A stretch of DNA of 64,000 nt from Arthrobacter sp. AQ5-05 (lineage in GTDB: Bacteria; Actinomycetota; Actinomycetes; Actinomycetales; Micrococcaceae): the NCBI RefSeq assembly GCF_003287975.1, contig NZ_QMKQ01000010.1, positions 1 through 64,000 on the forward strand. The letters are read 5' to 3'. The notes under the pieces were generated by a model. The model had not been told where the DNA came from. It worked only from the letters and a program-made list of their open reading frames with translations, and ran no database searches. Below are positions 8,988 through 17,647 of the stretch, piece by piece. A program made the position numbers and the translations under genes. Position 1 is the first letter of the stretch; every line of letters begins with the position of its first letter.

Positions 8988-10550
8988 TTACACGGTTCGG
9001 CGCAGCGGCACTTCCTTGATGAACAGGATGCACACCAGGCCGACGACGGCGACGATGGCCGAGGTCATGAACACCACGCCGGTGGCATCGCCGAGCGCGT
9101 TTTCATACATGAGGCGCACCGCCGGCGGCATCTCCGTGAGATTCAGCGAGGTTCCCCCTGCCGCGACCCCCGTGGAACCGTCCGGCGAAACCAGGTGCGC
9201 GGATTTCAACGCATCCAGCACCAGCACCGAGACCTTGTCCGAAAGCATCGCACCGAGCACCGCCACGCCGGCGGCGCCCCCGACGGCCCGGAAGAAGGCC
9301 ACCGAGGAGCTGGCGGTGCCGATATCGGTGACCTTCACGGTGTTCTGCACCGCCAGGACCAGGTTCTGCAGCATGAACCCCATGCCCAGGCCGTTGAAGA
9401 ACATGCCGGTGGCCAGGATCCAGTAGTTGGTGTCGTGGGACATCATGCCCAGCAGGCCCAGTGCGCCGACGTTGAGGATGGCGCCGATGACCAGGAAGAT
9501 CTTCCAACGCCCGAAGCGCGAGATCAGCTGGCCGGAAAAGACCGAGCCGAAGAGGTTGCCGGCGATCATCGGCAGGGTCATGACCCCGGCCAGGGTGGGG
9601 CTCGCCTCGCGGGCCACCTGGAAGTACTGGCCCAGGAAGGCACCGGATCCGAACATGGCCACGCCGATGGAGATCGAGGCCAGGATCGCCAGGGCGGTGG
9701 TGCGGGTGGCGATGATGCGCAGCGGGATCACCGGCTCCGGGACCCGGCCCTCGACCCAGAGCAGCAGCGCGATGAGCACCAGCGAGCCGCCGACCATCGC
9801 GTAGGTCTGCCAGGAGTTGAACTCGTAGAAGCCCTCCTTGCCCACGTAGGACACCCAGACCAGCAGCACGGAGACCGAAATGGTCACCAGCACCGCGCCG
9901 GCCCAGTCGATGTAGACCTTGCGCGGGATGTGCGCGATGTGCAGGGTCTTGTGGATCAGCCACATGGAGATGATGGCGATGGGGATCCCGATGAAGAAGG
10001 TCCAGCGCCAGCCCAGCGGGGAATCGACGATCAGGCCGCCCAGCAGCGGTCCGCCGGCCGTCGCGGCCGCCATCACCCCGCCGAAGTAGCCGGAGTACTT
10101 GCCGCGCTCGCGCGGCGGGATGACTGTGCCGATGACCGCCATGCCCATGGCGGTCAGCCCTCCCATGCCGATGCCCTGGATGACGCGGGCGCTCATGAGC
10201 ATGGGGATGTTGATGGCAAATCCCGCCAGCATGGAGCCGGACACGAAGATGACGATGCTGATTTGCAGCAGCTTCTTCTTGTCAAAGAGGTCGGCGAGCT
10301 TGCCCCAGATCGGGGTGGTGGCGGCGTTGGCCAGCAGGGCCGCGGTGATGACCCAGTTGAAGTCGGTCTGTGTGCCATCCAGGGCATCCATGATGGTGGG
10401 CAGGGCGATGGCAACGATGGTGGTTGCCAGCATGGCTGCGAAGAAGGACGCCAAGACACCGGTGATGGAGCGCAGCACTTCCTTCTGGCTCATCTGCGCT
10501 TGGTCGCCGTGGCGCTCCCGCGTCAGGTCGACCGACTGCTGCTCAGACAT
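8988..10550 (-). CDS. DHA2-type MFS multidrug exporter (EmrB/QacA family)
   Basis: A 520-residue transporter with about 14 membrane segments, the DHA2 number. Motif A appears as GKLADLFDKKK after helix 2, and the N-terminus carries the family run FAAMLATTIVAIALPTI. Such proteins export drugs by proton antiport. The start at 10550 has GAGGAG about 8 nt upstream, inside the marR gene, whose stop codon lies within the first codons here. A MarR repressor directly before it in the same operon supports an inducible efflux function. Substrates are unknown. Confidence 0.9.
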   Translation of the reverse strand: MSEQQSVDLTRERHGDQAQMSQKEVLRSITGVLASFFAAMLATTIVAIALPTIMDALDGTQTDFNWVITAALLANAATTPIWGKLADLFDKKKLLQISIVIFVSGSMLAGFAINIPMLMSARVIQGIGMGGLTAMGMAVIGTVIPPRERGKYSGYFGGVMAAATAGGPLLGGLIVDSPLGWRWTFFIGIPIAIISMWLIHKTLHIAHIPRKVYIDWAGAVLVTISVSVLLVWVSYVGKEGFYEFNSWQTYAMVGGSLVLIALLLWVEGRVPEPVIPLRIIATRTTALAILASISIGVAMFGSGAFLGQYFQVAREASPTLAGVMTLPMIAGNLFGSVFSGQLISRFGRWKIFLVIGAILNVGALGLLGMMSHDTNYWILATGMFFNGLGMGFMLQNLVLAVQNTVKVTDIGTASSSVAFFRAVGGAAGVAVLGAMLSDKVSVLVLDALKSAHLVSPDGSTGVAAGGTSLNLTEMPPAVRLMYENALGDATGVVFMTSAIVAVVGLVCILFIKEVPLRRTV

Positions 10551-11043
10551 TGGGGTTCTCCTCTGGGCCCCGCGGGGCCATGGTGGTCTTGCCGCCACGG
10601 GCATCCAGGCCGGCGCGAAGCACGCCCTGGATTTCGTTCACGGTGGCTGCGGCAGCGGAGATTTCCGCCTCGTCCCAGTCCTTGAGCAACCCCGCGAGCA
10701 GGCCGGCGCGCCTGATGTAGGCCTGTCCGATCTCTTCCGCACCCCTGGGGGTGAGCGAAATCAGCTGGGCCCGGGCGTCGGTGGGGCTCGGCGCGCGCAC
10801 GAGCAATCCCGCACCCTCGAGTTCGGCGACCTGACGGCTCAGCGCTGCGGGACCGATGCCGATCCATTGGGCGACGTCGGTGGCACGGGTGGGCTGGTGG
10901 CGCTGGATGTAGGCCAGCACGCCCAGTGCGGCAAACCCCAGGGATCCGTTGGCCTCCCCCGCGTGCTCGACGCATCGCAGCGTGCGCCGCAGCGCCATGA
11001 GGCTTTCGACCAGTTCAAGGGTTGGTGTTTCGCCGCGCGACAA
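10543..11043 (-). CDS. MarR-family transcriptional repressor
   Basis: A 166-residue winged-helix protein. The recognition region TRATDVAQWIGIGPAALSRQVAELEGAG and the wing containing DARAQLISLTPRG are typical of MarR repressors. I chose a TTG start at 11043 because AAGGAG lies 9 nt upstream and gives the usual family length; longer frames run into the operator array. It overlaps the exporter gene by 8 bp, so it is probably co-transcribed with it. It likely represses both by binding the GGCAA/TTGCC array just upstream, with relief by exported compounds. Confidence 0.87.
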   Translation of the reverse strand: MSRGETPTLELVESLMALRRTLRCVEHAGEANGSLGFAALGVLAYIQRHQPTRATDVAQWIGIGPAALSRQVAELEGAGLLVRAPSPTDARAQLISLTPRGAEEIGQAYIRRAGLLAGLLKDWDEAEISAAAATVNEIQGVLRAGLDARGGKTTMAPRGPEENPNV

Positions 11044-11077
11044 GGAATCGAGCTCCTTCAAGAATATGGTTGACCAA

Positions 11078-11127
11078 GGCAAATGTTGCCCGGGGCAACC
11101 ATATTGGCAATTTAGTTGCCTAGTCAA
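11078..11127. promoter_or_regulatory. MarR operator array (alternating GGCAA / TTGCC half-sites)
   Basis: Five half-sites are packed in 50 bp: GGCAA (11078), TTGCC (11086), GGCAA (11094), GGCAA (11106) and TTGCC (11116). A near-palindrome TTGCCTAGTCAA ends the array at 11127. Each adjacent opposite pair forms a short palindrome with a 3-5 bp centre. The array lies between the marR start and the divergent IMPase-family gene, which is where an autoregulating MarR protein would bind. Confidence 0.6.
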
Positions 11128-11169
11128 ACTAATTTGATGCTTCTCACAGCGGCGCTAGGCTGGTGGATC

Positions 11170-12030
11170 GTGAGCACCGCAAACTTCAGCACCTCCGATA
11201 TCGACCTGGCCGCACGATTGCGCACCATTGCACTGGACGCCGCGCGGCTGGCCGCACCGATCCTGCGCGAGGCGTTTCGATCCGGGGTGGAACGCGAGAA
11301 CAAGACCAACGCCCATGACCTGGTCACGGCCTTCGACAGGCGCAGCGAGGCGGTGATCCGCGAACACCTCCTGGCGGCCGAACCCGACTCCTGGGTGCTG
11401 GGCGAAGAGGGCGGTCGCACGGGCACCGGCTCCATCCAGTGGATCGTGGACCCCATCGACGGCACCAGCAACTTCACCCACGGAGTCGCCTTCTTCTGCA
11501 TCTCCATTGCCGCGGCCCGCAACGGGGAACTGCTCGCCGCCGTCGTGCTGGACCCGATCGCCGACTTGGAGTTCACCGCCGATGCCGAGCATGCCTACCT
11601 GAACGGGAGCATCCTGGCCCCCTCGCCCAGGCCCGAGCAGCGGCACGCGAACATCATGACCGACTACCCCTCGGCCGAGGCAATCGCCCGCGACGGGGAA
11701 TCGGCCCTGCGCGAGTTCGGCTCCTGGGTCTCGTCCTTTGCCACGGTGCGCCGAAAGGTATCCGCGGCCCTGGCGCTGGCCCACGTGGCCGCCGGATGGT
11801 GCGATGCAACCATCGGCTTTGACACCAGGGCCTGGGATGTCTCCGCCGGCGCACTGCTGGTGCGCCGCGCCGGCGGTCGATACCGGGGCTTCCGCTACGA
11901 CGGGCTCACGCTCCCGGACCACGAGGCCCCGTGCTTCATGGCGTTGGGACCCGGTGCCGACTACCCGGTGCTGGATCTCTCGATCCGCCGGGTCATCGAG
12001 GCCCGCAAGAACCGGGACGCCGGAAAATAG
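11170..12030 (+). CDS. Inositol-monophosphatase-family phosphatase
   Basis: A 286-residue member of the Li+-sensitive, Mg2+-dependent phosphatase superfamily. The metal-site motif is intact: Glu79/Glu80 (LGEEGG), then WIVDPIDGTSN with Asp94 and Asp97, and the C-terminal AWDVSAG motif with Asp223. Possible substrates are inositol phosphate, histidinol phosphate or another sugar phosphate. I chose the GTG at 11170: a -10-like TAGGCT ends 9 nt before it, suggesting a leaderless transcript. It is divergent from marR and ends immediately beside the convergent DUF4190-like gene. Confidence 0.85.
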   Translation: MSTANFSTSDIDLAARLRTIALDAARLAAPILREAFRSGVERENKTNAHDLVTAFDRRSEAVIREHLLAAEPDSWVLGEEGGRTGTGSIQWIVDPIDGTSNFTHGVAFFCISIAAARNGELLAAVVLDPIADLEFTADAEHAYLNGSILAPSPRPEQRHANIMTDYPSAEAIARDGESALREFGSWVSSFATVRRKVSAALALAHVAAGWCDATIGFDTRAWDVSAGALLVRRAGGRYRGFRYDGLTLPDHEAPCFMALGPGADYPVLDLSIRRVIEARKNRDAGK

Positions 12031-12774
12031 TCAGTCCAGCTCGCGCGCGTTGACCTGGTCGGGAAACTGGATGTCCTCGACCTTGCGCACCAGCACATCA
12101 CTGAGCTCGCATACGGCCACCGCATGGGGGCCGGATTGTGCGTCCTCCACCAGCAGGTTTCCCGCCGTGTCGTGGATCCGGCAACTGACGTCCTCGTCGC
12201 TGCCTCCCGGGTTGGTGGCGGTGATGCCGCCGAAGAGCGTGGAGGCTTCCACCGTCTGCGCGTAGGTCCCGCGCTGGTTGGTGGTTTCCGGCGGGTCCGC
12301 GGTCTTCGCCACGGTGATCTGGTATTCCCCGGTCCCGTTGGCGCTGAATTCAAAGCTTTGGGTGTTGTCGAAGTACGAGAGCATCGTGGAGAACAGCACC
12401 GCGTAAAGGATCGACACCAGCAACGCGAAGGTCCCTGTCACCAGGGCCGTGACGCTGAAGCCGCGGCTGCTGATCCGCTTGGCGATGCCCACGATGCCCA
12501 GCACCATCGCCAAGGGTCCCAACACAAAGGATACAAAGCCCACAAAGGGGACCAGCGAGAGGACCGCGGCCACGATGCCGGTGACCATCGCGAAGACCGT
12601 CATCCCGTGCGTGCGCGGGGGCAGGTAGCCGCCGACGGTGCCGTGGTGGCCCCGGGGAGGGTAATGCCCCGGATAGGGCTGCTGGTTCTGGGCGTATTGC
12701 CCCGGGTGCCCGCCGGGGGTCGGCCACGATCCATGGCTCGGATCGCCACCGGGGCGGGCATAGGGGTCAGACAT
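12031..12774 (-). CDS. DUF4190-like membrane protein
   Basis: A 247-residue protein with a Pro/Gly/Tyr-rich cytoplasmic tail (1-50). Three hydrophobic segments follow (about 58-79, 80-98 and 107-131), and then an extracytoplasmic C-terminal domain containing two cysteines. The glycine-rich helical pair fits the DUF4190 type common in actinobacteria. No enzymatic motif is visible. The stop codon abuts the stop of the convergent phosphatase gene. Function unknown; a cell-envelope role is only a guess. Confidence 0.7.
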   Translation of the reverse strand: MSDPYARPGGDPSHGSWPTPGGHPGQYAQNQQPYPGHYPPRGHHGTVGGYLPPRTHGMTVFAMVTGIVAAVLSLVPFVGFVSFVLGPLAMVLGIVGIAKRISSRGFSVTALVTGTFALLVSILYAVLFSTMLSYFDNTQSFEFSANGTGEYQITVAKTADPPETTNQRGTYAQTVEASTLFGGITATNPGGSDEDVSCRIHDTAGNLLVEDAQSGPHAVAVCELSDVLVRKVEDIQFPDQVNARELD

Positions 12775-12868
12775 GGGGCTCCTGGAACGCGGGGACGGAA
12801 GGTGGCAAATGCCGGAAACCGTTCACAAAGAAATTACCCCGTGGGGACGGTTGACACAATTTCCACTC

Positions 12869-13372
12869 CTAATCGGAGCCGTCGGCCAAGCGATACACCG
12901 AGCCATCCGGCTGGCGCAGCAGCATCCCGTGGTCGACGAGGTAACGGCGCAGCAACACCGGGTTGTCGGTGAACTCCGCCAGCCTGGCGGTCAGTTCCAC
13001 CTCGGTGAGTTGCTGCCCGTGGACCATGACCTTGCCTGCCACCACGCGCAGCAAACCCAGGCGCTCCTCAAGGTTCTTGGGGTAGCGATCGATGCGTCCG
13101 GCGGCGTCGAGGAAGCGGTCGGTCCCTTCCTTCGGGGCCTTCCGTGCGCCGGAGGCCAAGACGCGCGCAAACAGGCGGTTATCCACCGCTCCATCCCCGT
13201 CCAAGAGTCCCGCGTTGGCGAGATTGGCCCTGGCCTTGGCCGCGCGTTCGGGCCGCAGGTCGCTGTCCAGGCCCAGGACCTGCTGGGCGTAGTAGCGGCG
13301 GGTCTCCTCGTTGGCCAGGGCACCAAAAACCTGGCGCCAGTCACCGGTCGTTGCCTGCATTGGATCCTTCAT
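12869..13372 (-). CDS. DUF2087-domain protein
   Basis: A 167-residue soluble protein. The C-terminal half (about 80-165) has the DUF2087 pattern: a DRFLDAAGRIDRYPKN start, a TEVELTARL helix, and an ending in RRYLVDHGMLLRQPDGSVYR. DUF2087 is often attached to small transcriptional regulators. The N-terminal half resembles a degenerate winged helix (QVFGALANEETRRYYAQQVL), so a regulatory role is possible but unproven. Met5 (13360) is an alternative start. It is a single gene between a membrane protein and a divergent small membrane protein. Confidence 0.7.
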   Translation of the reverse strand: MKDPMQATTGDWRQVFGALANEETRRYYAQQVLGLDSDLRPERAAKARANLANAGLLDGDGAVDNRLFARVLASGARKAPKEGTDRFLDAAGRIDRYPKNLEERLGLLRVVAGKVMVHGQQLTEVELTARLAEFTDNPVLLRRYLVDHGMLLRQPDGSVYRLADGSD

Positions 13373-13418
13373 GATTTCTTCCCTCGTATTTCCCGGTTCT
13401 TCGGCCTACCCTGAGGTT

Positions 13419-13631
13419 ATGGCTACTCTATTTCATCGAAATGTACAGACTGCCGTGCACCACCACGGCGGCGGATCGATCATCCTCGGCGGCATCCTGG
13501 CGACATTGCTGTTTACGACGTTCGCCGTCTTCTTGATTGCCGTCCAGGGGACATGGGCACCGATGATGATCGGCGTCGCGTTCAGCGTCTCGGCGGTGCT
13601 CTTCGGAACGGTGTACCACTTCACGCACTGA
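13419..13631 (+). CDS. Small two-helix membrane protein
   Basis: A 70-residue protein with a short N-terminus containing three consecutive histidines (about 14-16) and two hydrophobic helices (about 22-42 and 46-67). It ends in YHFTH. A -10-like TACCCT lies 6 nt upstream of the ATG, compatible with a leaderless transcript. No family is recognised. It is divergent from the DUF2087 gene and convergent with the flavin dehydrogenase gene. Confidence 0.6.
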   Translation: MATLFHRNVQTAVHHHGGGSIILGGILATLLFTTFAVFLIAVQGTWAPMMIGVAFSVSAVLFGTVYHFTH

Positions 13632-13670
13632 CCGTTCCGCCCACCCTCGAGCCACCGGCTCCCAGCACCT

Positions 13671-15371
13671 TCAAGGGGATGTTGGTGGCTCGACCCATGC
13701 CCGCGCCTGGGCCGCTGCTGCATGCCGGCCGGCAGCCCTTCCGCTGAAGAGGCATCCGCCCAGGAACGTTCCCTCCAGCGCACGGTAGCCGTGGTATCCC
13801 CCGCCGCCGAATCCCGCGGCTTCGCCCGCCGCGTAGAGCCCGGCGACCCGGTTCCCCGCAGCGTCCAGCACCCGCGAATCCAGGTCGGTCTGGATGCCTC
13901 CGAGCGACTTGCGCGTCAGGATCCTCAGCCGCACCGCAACCAGCGGACCGGCCTGGGGATCGGTGATCCGGTGCGGCTTGACGCTGCGGACCAGCTTGTC
14001 GCCCAGGTACTTCCTGGCCGAGGTGATGGCCGCGATCTGTCCGTCCTTGCCGAAGGGGTTTGCCACCGCCGAGTCCCGGGCCTTGAGGACCTCTGCCACC
14101 TTGACGGGATCCAGGAGGCCGGAGCCGGTGAGCCGGTTCATCTTGGCCACCAGTTCGTCGATCGTCGACGCCTGGAGAAAGTCTTCCCCGTGGTCCAGGA
14201 ACGCCTGGACCGGACCGGGAACATCCACGCGGGCCCGTGCCAGCACCGCACGGATGTCCTTGCCGGTGAGGTCCGGGTTCTGTTCCGATCCGGAAAGCGC
14301 GAATTCCTTCCCGATGATGCGCCGGTTCAGGATGAACCAGCTGTGGTCGTGCCCGGTGGCGCGCAGATGCTCCAGGGTGCCCAGGGTGTCGAAGCCCGGC
14401 CACAGCGGATCGGGCAGCCGCTTGCCGGTTGCGTCCAGCCACAGCGAGCTGGGTCCGGGCAGGATGCGGATCCCGTGGTTCTCCCAGACGGGGTTCCAGT
14501 TGGCGATGCCCTCGGTGTAGTGCCACATCCGGTCCTCGTTGACCAGCCGCGCGCCGGCCCTTTGCGCGATGTCCAGGCCACGCCCGTCCACGTGGGCGGG
14601 CACCCCGGACACCATGGCTTCGGGAGGGGTTCCCAGCCGCTGCGGCCACGCGGCGCGCACCTTGCCCAGGTTTCCCCCGATGCCGCCGGTGGCGATAACA
14701 ACCGCCGGGGCGAAGTACTCGAAGTCCCCGGCCTTGATGCGGTTGCTGGCCATGCCCCGAGGTGACGGGTCTGGTTCCAGCACCGTGCCTCTCACCCCGG
14801 TGACGGCTCCGTTTTCGGTGTCCAGCTCGTCGAGCCGGTGGCGCCAGAGCATCGTCAGCTGGCCCTTGGCCTCGGCCGTGCGGGCGGCCCGGATGAAGGG
14901 CTCGAGCAAGCCGGGCCCGGTGCCCCAGGTGATGTGGAAGCGCGGCACGGAGTTGCCCGGGCCCTGGGCACCGGCCCCGCCGCGTTCGGCCCATCCGACC
15001 ACGGGGAAGAAGCGGATGCCACGTTGGTGCAGCCATTCGCGCTTGCCGCCGGCAGCCCACCTCACGTAGGCCCGCGCCCATTTGCGCGCCCAGTCGTCCT
15101 CGGCACGGTCGAAGCCCGCGGTGTTCTCCCAGTCCTGCAGGGCCAGGTCCTCGGAGTCCTTGATGCCCAGCCGGCGCTGTTCCGGCGAATCGACCAGGAA
15201 GATGCCGCCGAAGCTCCAATGTGCCTGGGCCCCGAGGTTCGTCTCGGGTTCCTGGTCCAGCAGCAGCACGCGCGCTCCGGCCGCCGTGACTTCGGTGGCG
15301 GCGACGAGCCCGGCCAGGCCGGCGCCGACGACGATGACATCGAAGTGTTGCGAATGCGGGGTGTTCGACAT
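13671..15371 (-). CDS. FAD-binding dehydrogenase (fumarate reductase/3-ketosteroid-dehydrogenase-like)
   Basis: A 566-residue flavoprotein. The FAD-binding GAGLAG is at 16-21, followed by the acidic LLLDQE end of strand 2. The C-terminal FAD segment includes GLYAAGEAAGFGGGG and GTFLGGCLFSGRAAG. The layout matches the fumarate-reductase/KstD flavoprotein superfamily. Many such proteins are annotated only as FAD-binding dehydrogenases, with the electron acceptor and substrate unknown. It appears monocistronic. A 14-bp perfect palindrome lies 20 bp upstream of its ATG and is probably its operator. Confidence 0.82.
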   Translation of the reverse strand: MSNTPHSQHFDVIVVGAGLAGLVAATEVTAAGARVLLLDQEPETNLGAQAHWSFGGIFLVDSPEQRRLGIKDSEDLALQDWENTAGFDRAEDDWARKWARAYVRWAAGGKREWLHQRGIRFFPVVGWAERGGAGAQGPGNSVPRFHITWGTGPGLLEPFIRAARTAEAKGQLTMLWRHRLDELDTENGAVTGVRGTVLEPDPSPRGMASNRIKAGDFEYFAPAVVIATGGIGGNLGKVRAAWPQRLGTPPEAMVSGVPAHVDGRGLDIAQRAGARLVNEDRMWHYTEGIANWNPVWENHGIRILPGPSSLWLDATGKRLPDPLWPGFDTLGTLEHLRATGHDHSWFILNRRIIGKEFALSGSEQNPDLTGKDIRAVLARARVDVPGPVQAFLDHGEDFLQASTIDELVAKMNRLTGSGLLDPVKVAEVLKARDSAVANPFGKDGQIAAITSARKYLGDKLVRSVKPHRITDPQAGPLVAVRLRILTRKSLGGIQTDLDSRVLDAAGNRVAGLYAAGEAAGFGGGGYHGYRALEGTFLGGCLFSGRAAGRHAAAAQARAWVEPPTSP

Positions 15372-15390
15372 GGATCCACACTATCGCCGA

Positions 15391-15407
15391 AGTGGTCCGG
15401 ACCACAC
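15391..15407. promoter_or_regulatory. GTGGTCCGGACCAC palindrome (DasR/GntR-like operator)
   Basis: A perfect 14-bp palindrome spans 15392-15405 inside AGTGGTCCGGACCACAC. It resembles the actinobacterial DasR (GntR/HutC) site, whose core is TGGTCTAGACCA, with CCGG replacing CTAG in the centre. It lies 20 bp upstream of the FAD dehydrogenase start. The binding protein is not encoded next to it. Confidence 0.45.
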
Positions 15408-15552
15408 CGGTCGCAGCGCAAGCCGCGCCCGATACACGGAACCATGAATACAGGTTTCGGTGTACTACCGGCTCATGGAAACCCCGATGCACGCCCCGGT
15501 CCCCGCATAGCGCGACGCCCCGGCCTGCCCGGCGGGCTGCTAGCGTGCAGGG

Positions 15553-16374
15553 GTGCACTTTGTCGAGTTTGGCTCCGGAACACCGATCCTCATGATCCAC
15601 GGACTGTGCGTGGACCACCGGCTGCTGCTCGGGCTCGACCCGGTGCTTGCCGCGCGGGGCACATGGCGACGGATCTACCTCGATCTGCCGGGAATGGGCC
15701 GTTCCGTTGCAGGGCCGCAGATCCGCAGCTCCGACGCGGTCGCCGAGGCCGTGGTGGACTTCGTCCGCGAAAATCTTGGAGGCCAGCACTTCGCGGTCCT
15801 GGGCAATTCGTTTGGCGGAATGCTTGCCCGCCACCTGGTGGCCGAATTTGGCCACCGGGTCATGGGCCTGGGGCTGCTGTGCCCGGTGGTCGTGGCCGAG
15901 AAGTCCCGCCGCACACTGCCGCCCCGGAGGATCCTGCACGCCGACCCGCACCTGTTGGCATCCTTGGACCCGGCGGACGCGACGGACTACGCGGAGCTGG
16001 CGGTCATCCAGTCCCGCGGGAACTGGGAGCGCTTCCGCGATTGCGCGCTTCCGGGACTGCGCGCCTTTGACCGCAGGGCCGTCGGCCGGATAGCCGGGAA
16101 CTACCCGTTGGCCGTCGAACCCGAGGATCGGGTGTCGTCATTCGGCGGACCCGTGCTTCTCATCGCGGGCCGCCAGGACCACGTGGTGGGGTTCGAGGAC
16201 CAGCTGGCGCTGGCGGGGCGCTATGGCAACTGCACGGTATCGGTGCTCGAGGAGGCCGGCCACAACGCGCACCTGGACCAGCCCGGGCAAACCGGCGCGC
16301 TGCTCGATGGGTGGCTCGCGGACATGGAAGACATCCGGCGCCCGGGCGCCGCCGGAGCGCACCGGGCGCCGTGA
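15553..16374 (+). CDS. Alpha/beta-fold hydrolase
   Basis: A 273-residue alpha/beta hydrolase. The oxyanion HG motif is at 16-17, the nucleophile Ser86 sits in the elbow GNSFGG, and the catalytic histidine is in AGHNAHLDQP near the C-terminus. The preceding LLIAGRQDHVV segment supplies the acid. The GTG start lies 7 nt after a -10-like TAGCGT, suggesting a leaderless transcript. Its stop codon is 1 bp from that of the convergent cupin gene. The substrate is unknown; esterases, lactonases and C-C hydrolases share this layout. Confidence 0.85.
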   Translation: MHFVEFGSGTPILMIHGLCVDHRLLLGLDPVLAARGTWRRIYLDLPGMGRSVAGPQIRSSDAVAEAVVDFVRENLGGQHFAVLGNSFGGMLARHLVAEFGHRVMGLGLLCPVVVAEKSRRTLPPRRILHADPHLLASLDPADATDYAELAVIQSRGNWERFRDCALPGLRAFDRRAVGRIAGNYPLAVEPEDRVSSFGGPVLLIAGRQDHVVGFEDQLALAGRYGNCTVSVLEEAGHNAHLDQPGQTGALLDGWLADMEDIRRPGAAGAHRAP

Positions 16375-16375
16375 T

Positions 16376-16786
16376 TCAGGGCTTCGTGCCCCGGGCCGCC
16401 AGCGCCCCGGCCAGGGACCCGAACGAGGAGAAGTCCTTGTGCCCGGCTTCGCCCCAGACCACCAGGACGCGCAGCACGCCGTCCCCGGTGTTGCGCAGAT
16501 CGTGCTCCACGCCGGCCGGGGCCAGGACGCTGTCCCCGGCACGCAGCTGGTGGTGCTCGGCCCCGACCTGCATCCGCGCGGTGCCCTCGAGCACCAGGTA
16601 GAACTCCTCCAGCGCGATCGTTTCCGGGTCGTGGGAGTGCATGCCCTCGTGTCCCCCGGGGTCCAGTTCCCAGGTCTGGATGGCCACCGGCATGGCCATG
16701 GAGTCGGCAAAGTGGAATTGCATGCGCGTCGGCGTGCCTTCGTGCAGCGAGTAGTCGAAGGTGTGCGCACCACGTGGTTCAAACAT
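16376..16786 (-). CDS. Cupin-domain protein
   Basis: A 136-residue single-domain cupin. Motif 1 supplies His50, His52 and a downstream glutamate (residues 50-61, HSHDPETIALEEFY). Motif 2 supplies His95 (PAGVEHDLRN). These are a typical metal-binding set. It lies 15 bp downstream of the iclR-family gene and probably ends the operon that starts with the MHS transporter and creatinase. Such small cupins can be isomerases, dioxygenases or sensor proteins; no function can be assigned from sequence alone. Confidence 0.8.
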   Translation of the reverse strand: MFEPRGAHTFDYSLHEGTPTRMQFHFADSMAMPVAIQTWELDPGGHEGMHSHDPETIALEEFYLVLEGTARMQVGAEHHQLRAGDSVLAPAGVEHDLRNTGDGVLRVLVVWGEAGHKDFSSFGSLAGALAARGTKP

Positions 16787-16801
16787 GACAGGTTCCCGTC
16801 C

Positions 16802-17596
16802 CTAGGTCACCTGGGCGCCCAGGCGAAGGCTGATTTGCCGTGCGTTCCGCATGCAGGCGGCACCGAGCTGCTGGAGTTGTTCCTCGGAGACCCGGTAGTA
16901 CGGGGCGGCGATCATGGCGCTGGCGACCACCGCGCCGCGGTGGTCGAAGATCGGGGCGGCCACCCCCACCTCGTCGGGCGAGGTCTCCCCGTGGTTGGCC
17001 GCATAGCCGCGGCGGCGCACGGCCTCGAGTCGCGTGAGGTAGTCGGCGCGGGCGCGGGCGGTGTTCTGGGGCAGCACCACGGCCCCGGATTCCAGCAGCG
17101 CCGCCGCGCGCCCCGCTTCCTCATGGGCCAGGAAGACCTGCACCGAGGCACTGAGCGCGGTGTTGTAGCGGCTGCCCATGGCCGAGGTGTGCTTGACCTG
17201 GTGGAGGCTGGGGATCTGTTCGACCGAGACGGATTCGAGCCCGTCCCAGATGGTCAGCACCGCGGTCTCACCGGTGCCCAGCGCCAACTCGTTCAGGAAG
17301 GGGAAGGACACCCGGCGCACGTCGAGGTTGGCCAGCAGCGGCCCGGCCACCGCGATGAGTCCCAGGCCCAGGGAGTACTTGCGGGTGGCCTCGTCGCGGG
17401 CCACGATGCGTTCCTGCTCCAGGGTGGCCAGGATGCGCGAGACGCTGGATTTGTGCAGTCCCACCTGCGCCGCGATCTCGGTGACGCCCAGCACCGGGTG
17501 CTCCACGGTGAAGCAGCGCAGCACGTCGACGACGTTGACAATGACCGAGGCGCCGCGCGGTTCCGCGGCGGGGGTTTCGGTCGTTTGGGCAACCAT
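16802..17596 (-). CDS. IclR-family transcriptional regulator
   Basis: A 264-residue regulator. The N-terminal winged helix (about 20-80) has LGVTEIAAQVGLHKSSVSRILATLE, and a C-terminal IclR effector domain follows (about 90-260, ending in ISLRLGAQ). I chose the ATG at 17596 because GGAGGA lies 7 nt upstream; a GTG at 17638 is possible. It lies 51 bp after the deaminase gene in the creatinase-led gene run. IclR regulators such as PcaU and PobR bind operators made of one palindrome plus a direct repeat. That is exactly the layout found upstream of three creatine/creatinine promoters here, so this is the leading candidate for their regulator (inference). Confidence 0.87.
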   Translation of the reverse strand: MVAQTTETPAAEPRGASVIVNVVDVLRCFTVEHPVLGVTEIAAQVGLHKSSVSRILATLEQERIVARDEATRKYSLGLGLIAVAGPLLANLDVRRVSFPFLNELALGTGETAVLTIWDGLESVSVEQIPSLHQVKHTSAMGSRYNTALSASVQVFLAHEEAGRAAALLESGAVVLPQNTARARADYLTRLEAVRRRGYAANHGETSPDEVGVAAPIFDHRGAVVASAMIAAPYYRVSEEQLQQLGAACMRNARQISLRLGAQVT

Positions 17597-17647
17597 GGGG
17601 ATTCCTCCGGTGGATGGTGTGTTGGTGGATGCGTTCACAGTTGTACG

